From the NCBI GenBank assembly GCA_900555015.1, contig USJL01000007.1, positions 1-64,000 on the forward strand: 64,000 bases of DNA, in the 5' to 3' direction. The position numbers and the translations under genes were made by a program. Below the pieces are notes generated by a model that worked only from the letters and a program-made list of their open reading frames with translations, ran no database searches and was not told where the DNA came from. This stretch comes from an uncultured Oscillospiraceae bacterium. GTDB taxonomy: Bacteria > Bacillota > Clostridia > Oscillospirales > Acutalibacteraceae. Below are positions 27,868 to 39,442 of the stretch, piece by piece. How positions within the stretch are numbered: the stretch's first letter is position 1; each line of letters begins with the position of its first letter.

Positions 27868-28338
27868 TTAATATCTGAAATGAGCAAATGCTTTGTTTGC
27901 TTCTGCCATTTTATGTGTATCATCACATTTCTTAACTGCACCGCCTGTTTTATTAACAGCGTCTAATATTTCAGCAGCAAGACGCTCCTTCATAGTTCTT
28001 TCGGAACGCTGACGTGAATATAAAGTAATCCAACGTAAGCCGAGAGTTTGTCTTCTTTCCGGACGAACTTCAAGAGGAACTTGGTAAGTTGCACCGCCGA
28101 TACGACGAGCTTTTACCTCAAGAACAGGCATAACATTTTCCATAGCAGCTTCAAAAGTTTCTAATGGGTCGTTACCTGTTTTTTCTTTAATGATGTCAAA
28201 TGCACCGTAAACGATTTTCTGTGCGACACCCTTTTTTCCATCATACATAACGTTATTGATCAAACGAGTTACAAGCTTTGAATTGTAAAGCGGATCAGGT
28301 AAAACGTCACGCTTAGCGATTTGGCCTCTTCTTGGCAT
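27868..28338 (-). CDS. rpsG: 30S ribosomal protein S7
   Basis: 156 residues, the primary assembly protein of the 30S head. Starts [23 protein letters not shown], with [15 protein letters not shown] and the tail AHFRY. AAGGAGGGAAG precedes the ATG. In E. coli the S12-S7 gap is the site of S7 feedback; here that gap is 132 bases. Confidence 0.98.
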   Translation of the reverse strand: MPRRGQIAKRDVLPDPLYNSKLVTRLINNVMYDGKKGVAQKIVYGAFDIIKEKTGNDPLETFEAAMENVMPVLEVKARRIGGATYQVPLEVRPERRQTLGLRWITLYSRQRSERTMKERLAAEILDAVNKTGGAVKKCDDTHKMAEANKAFAHFRY

Positions 28339-28470
28339 CTTCGCTTCCCTCCTTCATAAATAATAATGAGTTCATAGGTACTCGGTTTTTCCCGTGGAGT
28401 CAACAAGTAGGCTACACGCTTATATAAAATAAGGTATAAACTATTGTTTTTCCAAAAGAATAGTTACTGC
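28339..28470 (-). other. Long rpsL-rpsG intercistronic region
   Basis: 132 bases between two ribosomal genes that are usually close together. On the minus strand it holds AACTATT/AATAGTT and GAGT/ACTC pairings and a GC-richer stretch around 28376-28415. No terminator T-run or ORF with a ribosome site is seen. It may bind S7 or set translational coupling, as in E. coli, but the E. coli site is not recognisable by eye. Confidence 0.35.
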
Positions 28471-28893
28471 TTATTTCTTAGCAGCCTTTGGCTTTTTAGC
28501 GCCATACTTTGAACGGCTTTGCATTCTTCCGTTAACGCCCTGAGTATCAAGTGTGCCACGGATGATGTGATAACGTACACCGGGAAGGTCTTTTACACGT
28601 CCGCCGCGAACCATAACTACAGAGTGTTCCTGAAGGTTATGACCTACACCCGGAATATAAGCAGAAACCTCCATGCCGTTTGTTAAACGAACACGGGCAA
28701 TCTTACGAAGTGCAGAGTTAGGCTTCTTAGGTGTTGCAGTTTTAACAGCTGTGCAAACGCCACGCTTTTGAGGAGAATTGTTATCATTCATAACATTCTT
28801 CTTGGTGTTAAGGCTCTTTAAAAGAGCAGGTGCTTTAGCCTTCTTTTCAAGGGACTTACGTCCTGTTCTTACTAATTGGTTAAAGGTAGGCAA
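28471..28893 (-). CDS. rpsL: 30S ribosomal protein S12
   Basis: 140 residues, part of the decoding centre: [59 protein letters not shown]. It carries the roughly 15-residue insert after APALLKSLN that Clostridia S12 often has. The lysines at the two main streptomycin-resistance positions (TPKKPNS and RVKDLP) are wild type. The start is a TTG at 28891-28893, eight bases after AAGGAG. It aligns with MPTFNQ of homologues; an upstream ATG-started form adds an unrelated tail. Confidence 0.97.
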   Translation of the reverse strand: MPTFNQLVRTGRKSLEKKAKAPALLKSLNTKKNVMNDNNSPQKRGVCTAVKTATPKKPNSALRKIARVRLTNGMEVSAYIPGVGHNLQEHSVVMVRGGRVKDLPGVRYHIIRGTLDTQGVNGRMQSRSKYGAKKPKAAKK

Positions 28894-28942
28894 TAGTTTA
28901 TCTCCTTTCTGTAAAATTTTCTGCGCAATACACGCATAAATC

Positions 28943-29019
28943 ATAACTTTTAATATAAAAGTTATCATTTAAACGCACATTGCAGGGCGGCAATAAAACC
29001 GCCCTGTAAAATTATGTGC
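28943..29019 (-). other. Structured RNA region between rpoC and rpsL
   Basis: Minus strand: GCACAT, CAGGGCGG, loop, CCGCCCTG, ATGTGC form a long stem across 28975-29019, followed by a second stem ATAACTTTT/AAAAGTTAT at 28943-28965. Neither is followed by a T-run toward rpsL, so they look like a processing site or leader structure rather than a full terminator. Confidence 0.45.
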
Positions 29020-29090
29020 AATTTAACTAATATAATTAAACGATTTTGTGGATAATACCGAATTGTTCACCCACACAAGTTAAAATTATA

Positions 29091-32000
29091 TCACTCATCA
29101 ACACTGTTTGTCAACAATTTTTGTAATTGTTCTAAATTTAATATTTCCTCGGCACCTTCCTGAGAGAAATAACTTGGAACAACATCAACATCACGGAAAA
29201 CTTCCATACCTGTGCCGGCAGGAACAAGTTTACCGATAATAACGTTTTCTTTAAGACCGATAAGCGGGTCAACCTTGCCCCTGATAGCGGCATCGGTAAG
29301 AACTCTTGTTGTTTCCTGGAATGAAGCGGCAGAAAGGAATGAATCTGTAGCAAGAGATGCTTTTGTAATACCCATAAGAATAGGAATATATGTTGCATGC
29401 TTAAGATTTGCTTCGCCTTCTGCAATTCTTTTGTCAATTTCTTCGTTTGCTGCGTCAACATCGGAAACGTCAACCATTGTGCCTGAAACAAGATTTGTAT
29501 CGCCCTCTTCGTCAACAGTGCATTTTTTAAGCATTTGACGAACGATTACTTCAATGTGTTTATCGTTAATATCAACACCCTGTGTACGGTAAGCAAACTG
29601 TACTTCACGGATAAGATAGTTATAAACAGCTTCTTCACCGAGAATTGCAAGAACATCGTGAGGGTTCTTTGAACCGTAGGTCAATTCCTGACCTTTAACA
29701 ACTCTTGCGCCGTCCACAATATCTTCATGAAGTCTGAAGCCGTAAGGAATAAGATATTTCTTTTCTTCCAAAGTATCAGGATTTGTAACGATTGCGTGAT
29801 TTGATTTTTTGATTTCTTCAAATCTGACAACACCGTCAATTTCAGAAAGAATTGCATACTGCTTAGGTTTTCTTGCTTCAAACAATTCTTCTACACGAGG
29901 AAGACCCTGTGTAATATCTTCACCGCCTGCAATACCGCCGGTGTGGAATGTTCTCATTGTAAGCTGAGTACCCGGTTCACCGATTGACTGAGCAGCAATA
30001 ATACCTACTGCCTCACCAACCTGAACAGGTTCGTTAAACGCAAGGTTTGAACCGTAGCACTTACGGCAAACACCGTGACGTGATTTACAAGTGATAAGAG
30101 AACGAATTTTAACTTCGGTAATACCTGCATTAACAATCTTATCTGCAATTTCATTTGTCATCATTTCGTCAGGAGAAGCAAGAACTTCGCCTGTTTTTTC
30201 ATCAATAACAGGTTCAAGTGGGAATCTGCCAACAAGACGTTCGTGAAGAGATTCAAGTTCACGGTTACCGTCCATAATTGCCTTAACAACAATGCCTTCA
30301 TGACATCCGCAGTCATCATCACGAATAATAACATCCTGAGAAACGTCTACAAGACGACGTGTAAGGTAACCGGAGTCGGCAGTACGAAGAGCTGTATCGG
30401 CAAGACCTTTACGAGCACCACGTGAAGAAATAAAGTATTCCAAAATATTAAGACCTTCACGGTAGTTTGCCTTAATAGGAATTTCAATGGTTTTACCTGC
30501 TGTGTTTGCAATAAGACCTCTCATGCCGGCAAGCTGACGAAGCTGTGCTGTACTACCACGGGCACCTGAGTCTACCATCATGTGAATTGGGTTGTGAGTA
30601 CCGTCAAAGTTAGAAGTAAGTTCATTTGTAACTTTGTTTGTACAATCTTCCCAAGCCTTAATTACAGCAGATGAACGTTCGTCATTTGTAATAAGACCGT
30701 AATTGTAATTAAGTGTAATTTCGTCAACCTTTTTCTCTGCTTCGTCAAGGAAGTTCTTCTTAGCTTCAGGAATGAGAGCGTCGCAAACGGCAACGGTTGT
30801 ACCTGATACTGTTGAATATTTATATCCCTGTGCCTTAATAGCATCAAGAGCGATGGAAGCAACAGAAACTCCGTGAACGGAAATAAGCTTATCGGCAATC
30901 TGACCGAGTTGCTTTTTCTTAACAACAAAGCTGATTTCAAGTTGAAATTCATTTTCGGGAACAGAACGGTCAACAAATCCCAAATCCTGAGGAATAGGAT
31001 TGTTAAAGATAATTCTGCCGATTGTTGTTACGATAATTGCGGTTTTTGTTTCGCCGTTAACAGTTTTTGAAACACGAATTCTTGCAGGAGAGTGCATACC
31101 GAGAGAGCCCTCTTGATAAGCCATCATTGCTTCATCCTTATCTCTGAACAATCTGTATGAACGGTAAATACCGTAATTTTCTGCCAATTTATCGTCGCTG
31201 TAATCGCAAAGGATTTCAGAATCTGAAATTTCGCCGTTTACAAGTGCTTTAACAACTTCAAAAGAAACTTCCTCTGTTCTGTCTTCATTCTTATAGAATT
31301 TAGGCTGACCCGGCTCGCCTTCTTTAATCATTGTAAGATAGTAAGAACCGATAACCATGTCCTGTGTAGGAACTGCAACCGGCTTACCGTCAGACGGTTT
31401 AAGAAGGTTATTTGCGGCAAGCATAAGCATACGTGCTTCTGCCTGTGCTTCTGCCGAAAGAGGAACGTGAACAGCCATTTGGTCGCCGTCAAAGTCGGCG
31501 TTAAATGCTGTACAAGCAAGAGGATGAAGTTTAATTGCCCTACCTTCAACAAGAACAGGTTCAAATGCCTGAATACCAAGACGGTGAAGTGTGGGGGCAC
31601 GGTTTAACATAACAGGATGGTCTTTAATTACAACTTCAAGAGCATCCCAAACAGCAGGGTTTGTAGCCCTTTCAACCATCTTTCTTGCAGATTTAATATT
31701 AGAAGCTGCGCCTGTTGCAACAAGACGTTTCATAACGAAAGGCTTAAACAATTCAATAGCCATTTCTTTAGGAAGACCGCATTGGTGCATTTTAAGTTCC
31801 GGACCTACAACGATAACGGAACGACCTGAATAGTCAACACGTTTACCGAGAAGGTTTTGACGGAAACGACCCTGCTTACCTTTAAGCATATCGGAAAGAG
31901 ATTTAAGAGGACGGTTGTTTGGACCTGTTACAGGACGACCTCTTCTGCCGTTATCAATAAGAGAGTCTACAGCTTCCTGAAGCATTCTCTTTTCATTTCT

Positions 32001-32843
32001 TACGATAATATCGGGTGCACCGAGTTCAAGAAGTCTTTTAAGACGATTATTTCTGTTAATAACCCTTCTGTATAAATCGTTTAAGTCTGATGTTGCAAAT
32101 CTGCCGCCGTCAAGCTGCACCATAGGACGAATATCCGGAGGAATTACCGGAATAACATCAAGAATCATCCATTCAAGCTTATTTCCGCTCTTACAAAAAG
32201 CGTCTACAACATCAAGTCTTTTAAGAAGTCTTACTCTTTTTTGACCTGTTGCGCCGTCAAGTTCTTCTGTAAGTTCATCACGAAGTTTTTCAACATCAAT
32301 ATCCTGAAGAAGCTTTTTGATTGCTTCGGCACCCATGCCTGCTTCAAAATCATCTTCATATCTTTCACGCATTTCTGCATATTCTTTTTCATTAAGAATT
32401 TGCATTTTTTCAAGCGGGGTATCGCCCGGGTCCGTTACAATGTAAAGTGCAAAGTAAAGAACCTTTTCAAGATACCTTGGGCTTATATCAAGAACAAGAC
32501 CCAAGCGACTTGGGATGCCCTTGAAATACCAAATGTGAGAAACAGGTGCTGCAAGCTCGATATGACCCATACGTTCACGACGAACCTTTGAACGGGTAAT
32601 TTCAACTCCGCAGCGTTCGCACACTTTGCCCTTATAACGAACTCTTTTATATTTTCCGCAATGACATTCCCAGTCCTTCATAGGTCCAAAAATTCTTTCG
32701 CAGAAAAGACCGTCTCTTTCAGGTTTAAGAGTTCTGTAATTTATAGTTTCCGGCTTTGTAACTTCACCGTAAGACCATGAACGGATTTGTTCCGGTGAGG
32801 CAAGACCAATTTTTATTGAACTGAATTCGTTTTCATTTTCCAT
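29091..32843 (-). CDS. rpoC: RNA polymerase beta' subunit
   Basis: 1250 residues. N-terminal zinc site [20 protein letters not shown], clamp and active-site motif [12 protein letters not shown] (three Asp bind catalytic Mg), trigger-loop region [22 protein letters not shown] and a second Cys site [13 protein letters not shown]. Complete. It follows rpoB after 51 bases and shares its promoter. Confidence 0.98.
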   Translation of the reverse strand: MENENEFSSIKIGLASPEQIRSWSYGEVTKPETINYRTLKPERDGLFCERIFGPMKDWECHCGKYKRVRYKGKVCERCGVEITRSKVRRERMGHIELAAPVSHIWYFKGIPSRLGLVLDISPRYLEKVLYFALYIVTDPGDTPLEKMQILNEKEYAEMRERYEDDFEAGMGAEAIKKLLQDIDVEKLRDELTEELDGATGQKRVRLLKRLDVVDAFCKSGNKLEWMILDVIPVIPPDIRPMVQLDGGRFATSDLNDLYRRVINRNNRLKRLLELGAPDIIVRNEKRMLQEAVDSLIDNGRRGRPVTGPNNRPLKSLSDMLKGKQGRFRQNLLGKRVDYSGRSVIVVGPELKMHQCGLPKEMAIELFKPFVMKRLVATGAASNIKSARKMVERATNPAVWDALEVVIKDHPVMLNRAPTLHRLGIQAFEPVLVEGRAIKLHPLACTAFNADFDGDQMAVHVPLSAEAQAEARMLMLAANNLLKPSDGKPVAVPTQDMVIGSYYLTMIKEGEPGQPKFYKNEDRTEEVSFEVVKALVNGEISDSEILCDYSDDKLAENYGIYRSYRLFRDKDEAMMAYQEGSLGMHSPARIRVSKTVNGETKTAIIVTTIGRIIFNNPIPQDLGFVDRSVPENEFQLEISFVVKKKQLGQIADKLISVHGVSVASIALDAIKAQGYKYSTVSGTTVAVCDALIPEAKKNFLDEAEKKVDEITLNYNYGLITNDERSSAVIKAWEDCTNKVTNELTSNFDGTHNPIHMMVDSGARGSTAQLRQLAGMRGLIANTAGKTIEIPIKANYREGLNILEYFISSRGARKGLADTALRTADSGYLTRRLVDVSQDVIIRDDDCGCHEGIVVKAIMDGNRELESLHERLVGRFPLEPVIDEKTGEVLASPDEMMTNEIADKIVNAGITEVKIRSLITCKSRHGVCRKCYGSNLAFNEPVQVGEAVGIIAAQSIGEPGTQLTMRTFHTGGIAGGEDITQGLPRVEELFEARKPKQYAILSEIDGVVRFEEIKKSNHAIVTNPDTLEEKKYLIPYGFRLHEDIVDGARVVKGQELTYGSKNPHDVLAILGEEAVYNYLIREVQFAYRTQGVDINDKHIEVIVRQMLKKCTVDEEGDTNLVSGTMVDVSDVDAANEEIDKRIAEGEANLKHATYIPILMGITKASLATDSFLSAASFQETTRVLTDAAIRGKVDPLIGLKENVIIGKLVPAGTGMEVFRDVDVVPSYFSQEGAEEILNLEQLQKLLTNSVDE

Positions 32844-32894
32844 GTGGAAGCACTCCTTTATATATAATGTATCATTGGTTAATCAGTCTGCCGA

Positions 32895-35800
32895 TTATTC
32901 ATCGTCTGAATCTGCGTCTGCAAATAAATCTCCGAACAAATCAGGCTGACCTGCTTCCTCGCCTTCACCTTCGGCATTTTCGATTGAGAAGCCTTCGCTT
33001 GCTCCGTCAAAATCATTTACCTCGGTAAATGCGTTATCATCAAGCGGCTGAATACCTGTGCCGTCATCAAGATCCTGTTTAAGTTCAACTTCGTTGCCGT
33101 TCTTATCATAAAGACGGGTATCAAGGCCAAGAGCCTGAAGTTCTTTAAACAATACCTTAAATGATTCCGGTGTGCCGGAATTAGGAATATTTTCGCCCTT
33201 AACGATTGCTTCGTAAGTTTTAACACGGCCTACAACGTCATCCGACTTAACGGTTATGATTTCCTGAAGTGTGTAAGCTGCACCGTAAGCTTCAAGTGCC
33301 CAAACTTCCATTTCACCGAAACGCTGACCGCCGAACTGTGCTTTACCGCCGAGAGGCTGTTGAGTAACAAGGCTGTAAGGACCTGTTGAACGAGCGTGGA
33401 TTTTATCATCAACAAGATGGTGAAGTTTAAGATAATACATATAACCTACTGTAATAGGATTATCAAATTTTTCACCGGTTCTGCCATCTGTTAAAACAGT
33501 TTTACCGTCTTCGGACAAGCCTGCAAGTTTAAGACATTCACGAATATCATCTTCATGTGCGCCGTCAAATACAGGTGTGCACATTTTCCAACCGAGTGCC
33601 ATTGCGGCATAACCGAGATGAACTTCAAGTACCTGACCGATATTCATACGTGAAGGTACGCCCAACGGGTTAAGAACAATATCCAAAGGACGACCGTCCG
33701 GAAGGAACGGCATATCTTCCTGAGGAAGAACCCTTGAAACAACACCCTTGTTACCGTGACGACCTGCCATTTTATCGCCGACTTGAATTTTTCTCTTTTG
33801 AGCAATATAAACTCTTACAACTTTATTAACACCCGGGTTAAGCTCATCGCTGTTTGCACGGGTAAATACCTTAACATCAACAACAATGCCGTATTCACCG
33901 TGAGGAACACGCATTGAAGTATCTCTTACTTCCCTTGCTTTTTCACCGAAAATAGCACGAAGAAGTCTTTCTTCAGCTGTAAGCTCGGTTTCGCCCTTAG
34001 GTGTAACCTTACCAACAAGAATATCACCGCTGTGAACTTCTGCGCCCACACGAATAATACCGTCTTCATCAAGGTCTTTAAGAGCATCCTCACCAACATT
34101 TGGAATATCTCTTGTTATTTCTTCAGGTCCGAGTTTTGTATCTCTTGCTTCTACTTCATGTTCTTCAATATGAATTGAAGTATAAACATCATCACGAACC
34201 ATTTTTTCGTTAATAAGAACAGCGTCTTCGTAGTTATAACCTTCCCAAGTCATAAATCCGATAAGAGCGTTTTTACCAAGTGAAATTTCACCGTTGCAGG
34301 TTGCAGGACCGTCGGCAATTACCTGACCGTCTTCAACCTTTTGATGAAGTGAAACTATAGGACGCTGATTAATGCAAGTACCTTGGTTTGAACCGCTGAA
34401 CTTAACAAGTTCATACCTGTCAACGTCGCCTGTGCTTACGGTAATTTCAATAGAATCTGCATCTACAGCCGTTACCGTACCGCCACGTTTTGCAATAACA
34501 ACAACACCTGAGTCGTATGCTGCTTTATATTCCATACCGGTTCCTACGACCGGAGCCTGTGTTTTAAGAAGCGGAACTGCCTGACGCTGCATGTTAGCAC
34601 CCATAAGAGCACGGTTCGCATCATCGTTTTCAAGGAAAGGAATCATTGCTGTAGCAACTGAAACAACCATCTTAGGTGAAACGTCCATATAATCAACCTT
34701 TTCAGGTTCGCAAGTAATGAACTCATCTCTATGACGGCATGTAACACGCTTATTTGCAAATCTGCCGTTTTCATCAAGGGGTTCGTTTGCCTGAGCAACA
34801 ACATAATTATCTTCCACATCTGCAGTCATATAAACAACTTCGGATGTAACTACGCCTGTTTCTTTGTCAACCTTACGGTAAGGAGCTTCAATAAAGCCGT
34901 ATTCGTTAAGGCGGCTGTAGCAAGCAAGGTAAGAGATAAGACCGATGTTAGGACCTTCGGGAGTTTCAATAGGACACATACGGCCATAGTGGGTATAGTG
35001 AACGTCACGAACCTCAAATCCGGCACGGTCTCTTGAAAGACCGCCGGGACCAAGTGCGGAAAGACGTCTTTTATGAGTAAGTTCTGCAAGCGGGTTATTT
35101 TGGTCCATAAACTGTGAAAGCGGTGATGAACCGAAAAATTCTTTAATTGCCGCAACTACCGGACGAATATTAATAAGAGCTTGCGGAGTGATTGATTCTT
35201 CGTCATCCTGAACCTGAAGAGTCATTCTTTCACGGATAACTCTTTCCATACGGGTAAAGCCGATACGGAACTGATTTTGAAGAAGTTCGCCGACTGCACG
35301 AATACGACGGTTGCCCAAATGGTCAATATCATCTGTTGTGCCAACATCAAATGCAAGGTTAATAAGGTATGAAACAGTTGCAAAAATATCATCTGTAACA
35401 ATGTGCTTTGGAACAAGGTCATCTTGATGAAGTTTAATCTCTTCTTTAAGCATTTCTTCATCATCGCCGCATTTTTCCAAAATCTCTGCAAGTGCACGGT
35501 AAGAAACCTTTTCGTGAATACCAAGCGGCTTACAATCAAAATCAACATATTTGTAAATATCAACCATACCGTTTGATACAATTTTGATTTCTCTGCCGTC
35601 AACATCAATAAATGCGTTCATAACGCCGGCATTTTCAATTTCAAGTGCTTTTTCAGCTGAAATAACTTCGCCTGCATCTGCAAGGAATTCACCCATAGGT
35701 GAAATAATCGGCTGAGTTAACTTTCTGCCTGTAAGACGGTCGCTTATAGCAAGCTTTTTATTATATTTATAACGTCCTACACGGGAAAGGTCATATCTGT

Positions 35801-36590
35801 GAGCGTCAAAGAAAAGACCGTCCAAATGAGCCTGTGCAGTATCAAGTGTAGGAGGTTCGCCGGGACGAAGTTTTTTGTAAACCTCAAGCAATGCCTCTTC
35901 CTGATTCTTTGTTGTATCCTTTTCTATAGTAGCTTCGATTCTTTCATCGTTGCCGAAAAATTCACGAATTTCATCATCACTGCCAAGGCCTAACGCACGA
36001 AGGAAGGTGGTAATGAAAATCTTTCTGTTTTTATCTATACGAACATAAAACAAATCGTTGGCGTCTGTTTCGTATTCAAGCCAAGCGCCTCTGTTAGGAA
36101 TAACAGTGTTTGTAAAAAGTTCTTTACCTGTTTTATCGTGTTCCATATGATAATAAACACCGGGAGAACGAACAAGCTGAGAAACAATACATCTTTCTGC
36201 GCCGTTAATAACGAATGTGCCTGCGTCTGTCATCAACGGAAAATCGCCCATATAAATAACATTTTCTTTAACTTCGCCTGTTTCTTTATTTTGAAGACGA
36301 GCCCTAACCTTTAAAGGTTTTGCATAAGTAACGTCCCTTGCTTTACACTGAGCAATAGAGTACTTTGGCTTTTCATCCATGGTGTAATCAATAAAATCAA
36401 GAACAAGATTTCCAGAGTAATCGGTTATAGAGCCGATGTCGTGAAAAACCTCTTCAAGACCTTCATCAAGGAACCACTGGTAAGATTGTTTTTGCACTTC
36501 AATAAGGTTTGGCATTTGCATAACCTCATTGATTTTAGCAAAGCTTTTGCGTGTAGTTGTACCCATTTGTACATCCTTCACATTTACCAT
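32895..36590 (-). CDS. rpoB: RNA polymerase beta subunit
   Basis: About 1231 residues. The rifampicin pocket ([27 protein letters not shown]) is wild type at the usual resistance positions, so the enzyme should be rifampicin sensitive. Further motifs: [17 protein letters not shown] and [24 protein letters not shown]. The start [10 protein letters not shown] (ATG at 36590) matches the N-termini of clostridial homologues, with GGAG 11 bases upstream. A later ATG (MGTTTRK), seven bases after AAGGA, is a possible alternative. The ribosomal genes rplJ and rplL that usually precede rpoB are not here. Confidence 0.97.
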   Translation of the reverse strand: MVNVKDVQMGTTTRKSFAKINEVMQMPNLIEVQKQSYQWFLDEGLEEVFHDIGSITDYSGNLVLDFIDYTMDEKPKYSIAQCKARDVTYAKPLKVRARLQNKETGEVKENVIYMGDFPLMTDAGTFVINGAERCIVSQLVRSPGVYYHMEHDKTGKELFTNTVIPNRGAWLEYETDANDLFYVRIDKNRKIFITTFLRALGLGSDDEIREFFGNDERIEATIEKDTTKNQEEALLEVYKKLRPGEPPTLDTAQAHLDGLFFDAHRYDLSRVGRYKYNKKLAISDRLTGRKLTQPIISPMGEFLADAGEVISAEKALEIENAGVMNAFIDVDGREIKIVSNGMVDIYKYVDFDCKPLGIHEKVSYRALAEILEKCGDDEEMLKEEIKLHQDDLVPKHIVTDDIFATVSYLINLAFDVGTTDDIDHLGNRRIRAVGELLQNQFRIGFTRMERVIRERMTLQVQDDEESITPQALINIRPVVAAIKEFFGSSPLSQFMDQNNPLAELTHKRRLSALGPGGLSRDRAGFEVRDVHYTHYGRMCPIETPEGPNIGLISYLACYSRLNEYGFIEAPYRKVDKETGVVTSEVVYMTADVEDNYVVAQANEPLDENGRFANKRVTCRHRDEFITCEPEKVDYMDVSPKMVVSVATAMIPFLENDDANRALMGANMQRQAVPLLKTQAPVVGTGMEYKAAYDSGVVVIAKRGGTVTAVDADSIEITVSTGDVDRYELVKFSGSNQGTCINQRPIVSLHQKVEDGQVIADGPATCNGEISLGKNALIGFMTWEGYNYEDAVLINEKMVRDDVYTSIHIEEHEVEARDTKLGPEEITRDIPNVGEDALKDLDEDGIIRVGAEVHSGDILVGKVTPKGETELTAEERLLRAIFGEKAREVRDTSMRVPHGEYGIVVDVKVFTRANSDELNPGVNKVVRVYIAQKRKIQVGDKMAGRHGNKGVVSRVLPQEDMPFLPDGRPLDIVLNPLGVPSRMNIGQVLEVHLGYAAMALGWKMCTPVFDGAHEDDIRECLKLAGLSEDGKTVLTDGRTGEKFDNPITVGYMYYLKLHHLVDDKIHARSTGPYSLVTQQPLGGKAQFGGQRFGEMEVWALEAYGAAYTLQEIITVKSDDVVGRVKTYEAIVKGENIPNSGTPESFKVLFKELQALGLDTRLYDKNGNEVELKQDLDDGTGIQPLDDNAFTEVNDFDGASEGFSIENAEGEGEEAGQPDLFGDLFADADSDDE

Positions 36591-36727
36591 ATCGGTAATC
36601 ACTCCGTTTCTTAAAGATTTACTGAAAAATGGATTATTGCACCGACACGAAAATCGCTGATTTTCAGTTTCGTATGTAGTTGAAATAAATCATCACACGC
36701 ATAAAATTCCATTTTAAATGTGGGTAT
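36591..36727 (-). other. rpoB 5' leader
   Basis: About 130 untranslated bases between the promoter and rpoB. They contain a perfect hairpin GAAAATC/GATTTTC (36649-36655, 36659-36665) inside a wider ACGAAA/TTTCGT pairing. No T-run follows and no ORF with a ribosome site is seen. No L10-binding pattern is recognisable. Confidence 0.4.
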
Positions 36728-36756
36728 ATAATAATCACTTTATAATAAGATGTCAA
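36728..36756 (-). promoter_or_regulatory. Promoter of rpoB-rpoC
   Basis: Minus strand TTGACA (complement of 36751-36756), 17 bases, TATTAT (complement of 36728-36733). The 170 bases from here to 36925 hold no gene and no further motif that I can see. Confidence 0.8.
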
Positions 36757-36925
36757 TAAAAATTTTTAAGTTTTAGCAAATTATACAAAAAGTTTTTGTT
36801 ACACTGCCCCGTGCGTTTTAATATATTTTACAAAATTTGTCAAAAACGAGAGTATAAGTACCACCTTTAAACAAAATGTGCAAAACAAAAAATATTATAA
36901 AATTACGCCTATTTCAAAAATCTAT

Positions 36926-36953
36926 TTGCAAACACAATATAATCTGTTATAAT
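36926..36953 (+). promoter_or_regulatory. Promoter of the peptide-binding lipoprotein gene
   Basis: TTGCAA (36926-36931), 16 bases, TATAAT (36948-36953); divergent from the rpoB promoter. Confidence 0.7.
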
Positions 36954-36982
36954 ATTATAATTAAAAATACAGGTGAGCCATA

Positions 36983-38617
36983 ATGAAATTTAAAAAAGTT
37001 ATTTCTGTTTTACTTTGCATGCTGCTTACAGCCGTAATTTTCAGCGGATGCAGCAGTAAAGAAAGCAATATTGATTTAATTTACCCTTTCAGCGGAAACA
37101 TAAACAGCTACGACCCTCAAATTGCATCTACAACAGATGAATTTTTAATTGCGGAAAACTGCTTTGAAGGTCTTGTACGAAGCGATGACAGCGGCAATAT
37201 TACACCGGGCTGTGCAACAAAATGGGATGTGGAAGACAGCGGATTAAAGTATACATTCCATTTGCAAAAAGGATTGCATTGGTACATTTTTAAATCCGTA
37301 AAAGAAAAAATGGGAGAAAATTATAATCCGGAAATCACGGCAAACGACTTTGTTTTTGCACTTAGGCGTGCTGTTGACCCCAACACGGAAAGCCCGTTGT
37401 ACTCAACTGTTTCCTGCATAGAAAACGCAAAAGAAATAAACAGCGGAGCGGCAAGTACAGAAAGTTTGGGCGTAAAGGCTATTGATAATTATACGCTTGA
37501 AATAACACTTTCATCGGCAAATGATGAATTTTTGCAAACATTATCAACGGCAGTGGCAATGCCTTGCAACGAAGAATTTTTTAACAGCACAAACGGAAGA
37601 TACGGTTTAGACCTTATGTACACCATGTTTAACGGTCAATTTATTGTTACAAACCAGCTTGAAGCATCTTACATATTAAAAAACAATTCGTCATACGAAG
37701 GACCAACACCTGCAAAAGCATACAACTTAACCCTTAAAATCGTTGAACCTACAGATGAATTGGCACCGCAGGTACTCAGCGGATATTACGACGCCGCATA
37801 TTTAAGAGGCTATGAAGTAACAAACATAGGTGAAAAAAGCGGTGTAACCCTTGTGCCGTACAGCGAAATAACATGGGCGCTTACAATTAACGGAAATAAC
37901 GGAATTTTTGCAAATGATAAAGCACGGGAGGCAATTTGCATTTCAACATCGGAGCTTGATTACGATAAATTTCCTTACTTAACAAAAGCAAAGGGATTTA
38001 TACCGCCGTCATGCACGGCAAACGGAAAAAGTTATACAGAGCAGTGCCAAACAATTACCCCGCAAAAAGACGAAAGCCAAGCTGTTAACCTGTGGAAAAA
38101 AGCAATTAGTGAAGAAAAAATTTACAACATTGAATTAACTGTTATTGCGCCGAACACAATGGAAGACGCAACAAAGAAAATTTTGCAGGGAATTCAAAGC
38201 AGCATCGGCAGCGTTTCAAATGTTAACGATAATAAGGTTAAAACAACAATTAAACTTGAAACCATGACCGAAGCGGAACTGAAATCAAAAGTTGCGTCGG
38301 GAGAATATGACATAGCGGTTTACCCGTACGAAGCAACATCGTCAAGCCCTGTTGCATTTTTAAACAATTTCAGCCAAACAAACACAACAGGATTTAATGC
38401 CGATGATTTTAACGAAAAATTAAACGAAGCAAATTCAGCCGATGCAGCAGACCTTGTTAATGCCTGCGGAGAATGCGAAGCACAGCTTGCGGAAAGTTAC
38501 TGCTACTCTCCCCTGTTTTATGAATCAAACTACTATGCACAGGCAAAAGGCGTTACCGGAGTGCAATTTCACCCGGGTTCCGGCAGAGTTTCATTTATTA
38601 ACGCAGACAGAAAATAG
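36983..38617 (+). CDS. Peptide/oligopeptide-binding lipoprotein (SBP family 5)
   Basis: 544 residues. Lipoprotein signal MKFKKVISVLLCMLLTAVIF with lipobox FSGC, then a family 5 extracellular solute-binding domain: NSYDPQIASTTDEFLIAENCFEGLV, DSGLKYTFHLQKGLHW and TANDFVFALRRAVDP are the N-terminal hallmarks of OppA/DppA. Substrates of the family are peptides, nickel or sugars; the ligand cannot be read here. No permease or ATPase gene accompanies it, so it must share a transporter encoded elsewhere. AGGTGA precedes the ATG. A new promoter starts 17 bases after its stop. Confidence 0.9.
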   Translation: MKFKKVISVLLCMLLTAVIFSGCSSKESNIDLIYPFSGNINSYDPQIASTTDEFLIAENCFEGLVRSDDSGNITPGCATKWDVEDSGLKYTFHLQKGLHWYIFKSVKEKMGENYNPEITANDFVFALRRAVDPNTESPLYSTVSCIENAKEINSGAASTESLGVKAIDNYTLEITLSSANDEFLQTLSTAVAMPCNEEFFNSTNGRYGLDLMYTMFNGQFIVTNQLEASYILKNNSSYEGPTPAKAYNLTLKIVEPTDELAPQVLSGYYDAAYLRGYEVTNIGEKSGVTLVPYSEITWALTINGNNGIFANDKAREAICISTSELDYDKFPYLTKAKGFIPPSCTANGKSYTEQCQTITPQKDESQAVNLWKKAISEEKIYNIELTVIAPNTMEDATKKILQGIQSSIGSVSNVNDNKVKTTIKLETMTEAELKSKVASGEYDIAVYPYEATSSSPVAFLNNFSQTNTTGFNADDFNEKLNEANSADAADLVNACGECEAQLAESYCYSPLFYESNYYAQAKGVTGVQFHPGSGRVSFINADRK

Positions 38618-38633
38618 CAATTAAAAAAAATAT

Positions 38634-38661
38634 TTGACAGGCACAATAATTGGTTTATAAT
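38634..38661 (+). promoter_or_regulatory. Promoter of nagB
   Basis: TTGACA (38634-38639), 16 bases, TATAAT (38656-38661). Confidence 0.8.
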
Positions 38662-38712
38662 ATTTAAAGTATTTTTATTATAAAAAATTAATGTAATCAG
38701 AGGAGATATACT

Positions 38713-39438
38713 ATGAACGTACTTATTTATGATACCGAAGAACAAATCGGAATTGCGGCAGGCAACTATATGTGCGGCCAGGTTTTACAAAAACCTGATT
38801 CTGTTTTGGGTCTTGCTACCGGCTCTACACCGCTTAAACCGTACAAACAAATGATTGACCTTTGCAAAAAGGGCGTTGTTGATTTTTCAAACGTAACAAC
38901 ATTTAACCTTGACGAATATGTTAATCTTGATGTTAAAGACAAAAACTCTTACCACACATTTATGCATGAAAATCTTTTTGACCATATTAATATTCCGGAA
39001 GAAAACATTAACTTCCTTAACGGTAATGCAGAAGATTTGGACGCTGAATGTGAAGCATACGAAAAGAAAATTAAAGCAGCCGGCGGAATTGACATTCAGC
39101 TTTTAGGCATAGGCTCAAACGGTCATATTGCATTTAACGAACCAAGCGATTGTTTTCAGCGTTGGAGCCACGTTGTTAAACTTAAAGAGAGCACTGTTAA
39201 AGACAACAGCCGCTTCTTTGAATCTATTGACGAAGTGCCTACTCAAGCGGTAACAATGGGTATAGGCTCAATTATGCAAGCTAAAAAAATTCTTATTATA
39301 GCCCTTGGCGAAAACAAAGCAAAAGCAATTAAACAGCTTATTGACGGTAATGTTACACCGCAATGCCCTGCTTCTGTTTTACAATTCCACACAGACGTTA
39401 CGCTTATGCTTGACAGAGGCGCTGCATCATTACTTTAA
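38713..39438 (+). CDS. nagB: Glucosamine-6-phosphate deaminase
   Basis: Converts glucosamine 6-phosphate to fructose 6-phosphate and ammonia, a step in amino-sugar use. 241 residues with LGLATGSTPLKPY (phosphate loop), FNLDEYVNL with the catalytic Asp, LLGIGSNGHIAFNEP with His and Glu of the lid region, and VTMGIGSIMQAKKI. Full length. AGAGGAGA precedes the ATG. nagA is not here, so the substrate may come from transport or cell-wall recycling pathways encoded elsewhere. Confidence 0.95.
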   Translation: MNVLIYDTEEQIGIAAGNYMCGQVLQKPDSVLGLATGSTPLKPYKQMIDLCKKGVVDFSNVTTFNLDEYVNLDVKDKNSYHTFMHENLFDHINIPEENINFLNGNAEDLDAECEAYEKKIKAAGGIDIQLLGIGSNGHIAFNEPSDCFQRWSHVVKLKESTVKDNSRFFESIDEVPTQAVTMGIGSIMQAKKILIIALGENKAKAIKQLIDGNVTPQCPASVLQFHTDVTLMLDRGAASLL

Positions 39439-39442
39439 TACC

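Noticed and set aside
25289..27966. Long plus-strand open frames across tuf and fusA
   Set aside because: They lie opposite highly conserved genes, have no ribosome sites and show cysteine- and phenylalanine-rich chance composition.
30243..32591. Plus-strand open frames opposite rpoC
   Set aside because: Antisense shadows of a conserved gene with no start signals.
36591..36727. L10-type leader before rpoB
   Set aside because: rplJ is absent and the hairpins do not show the known L10 leader arrangement.
36983..38617. Complete peptide ABC importer
   Set aside because: Only the binding protein is present; no permease or ATPase follows, since nagB starts from its own promoter.
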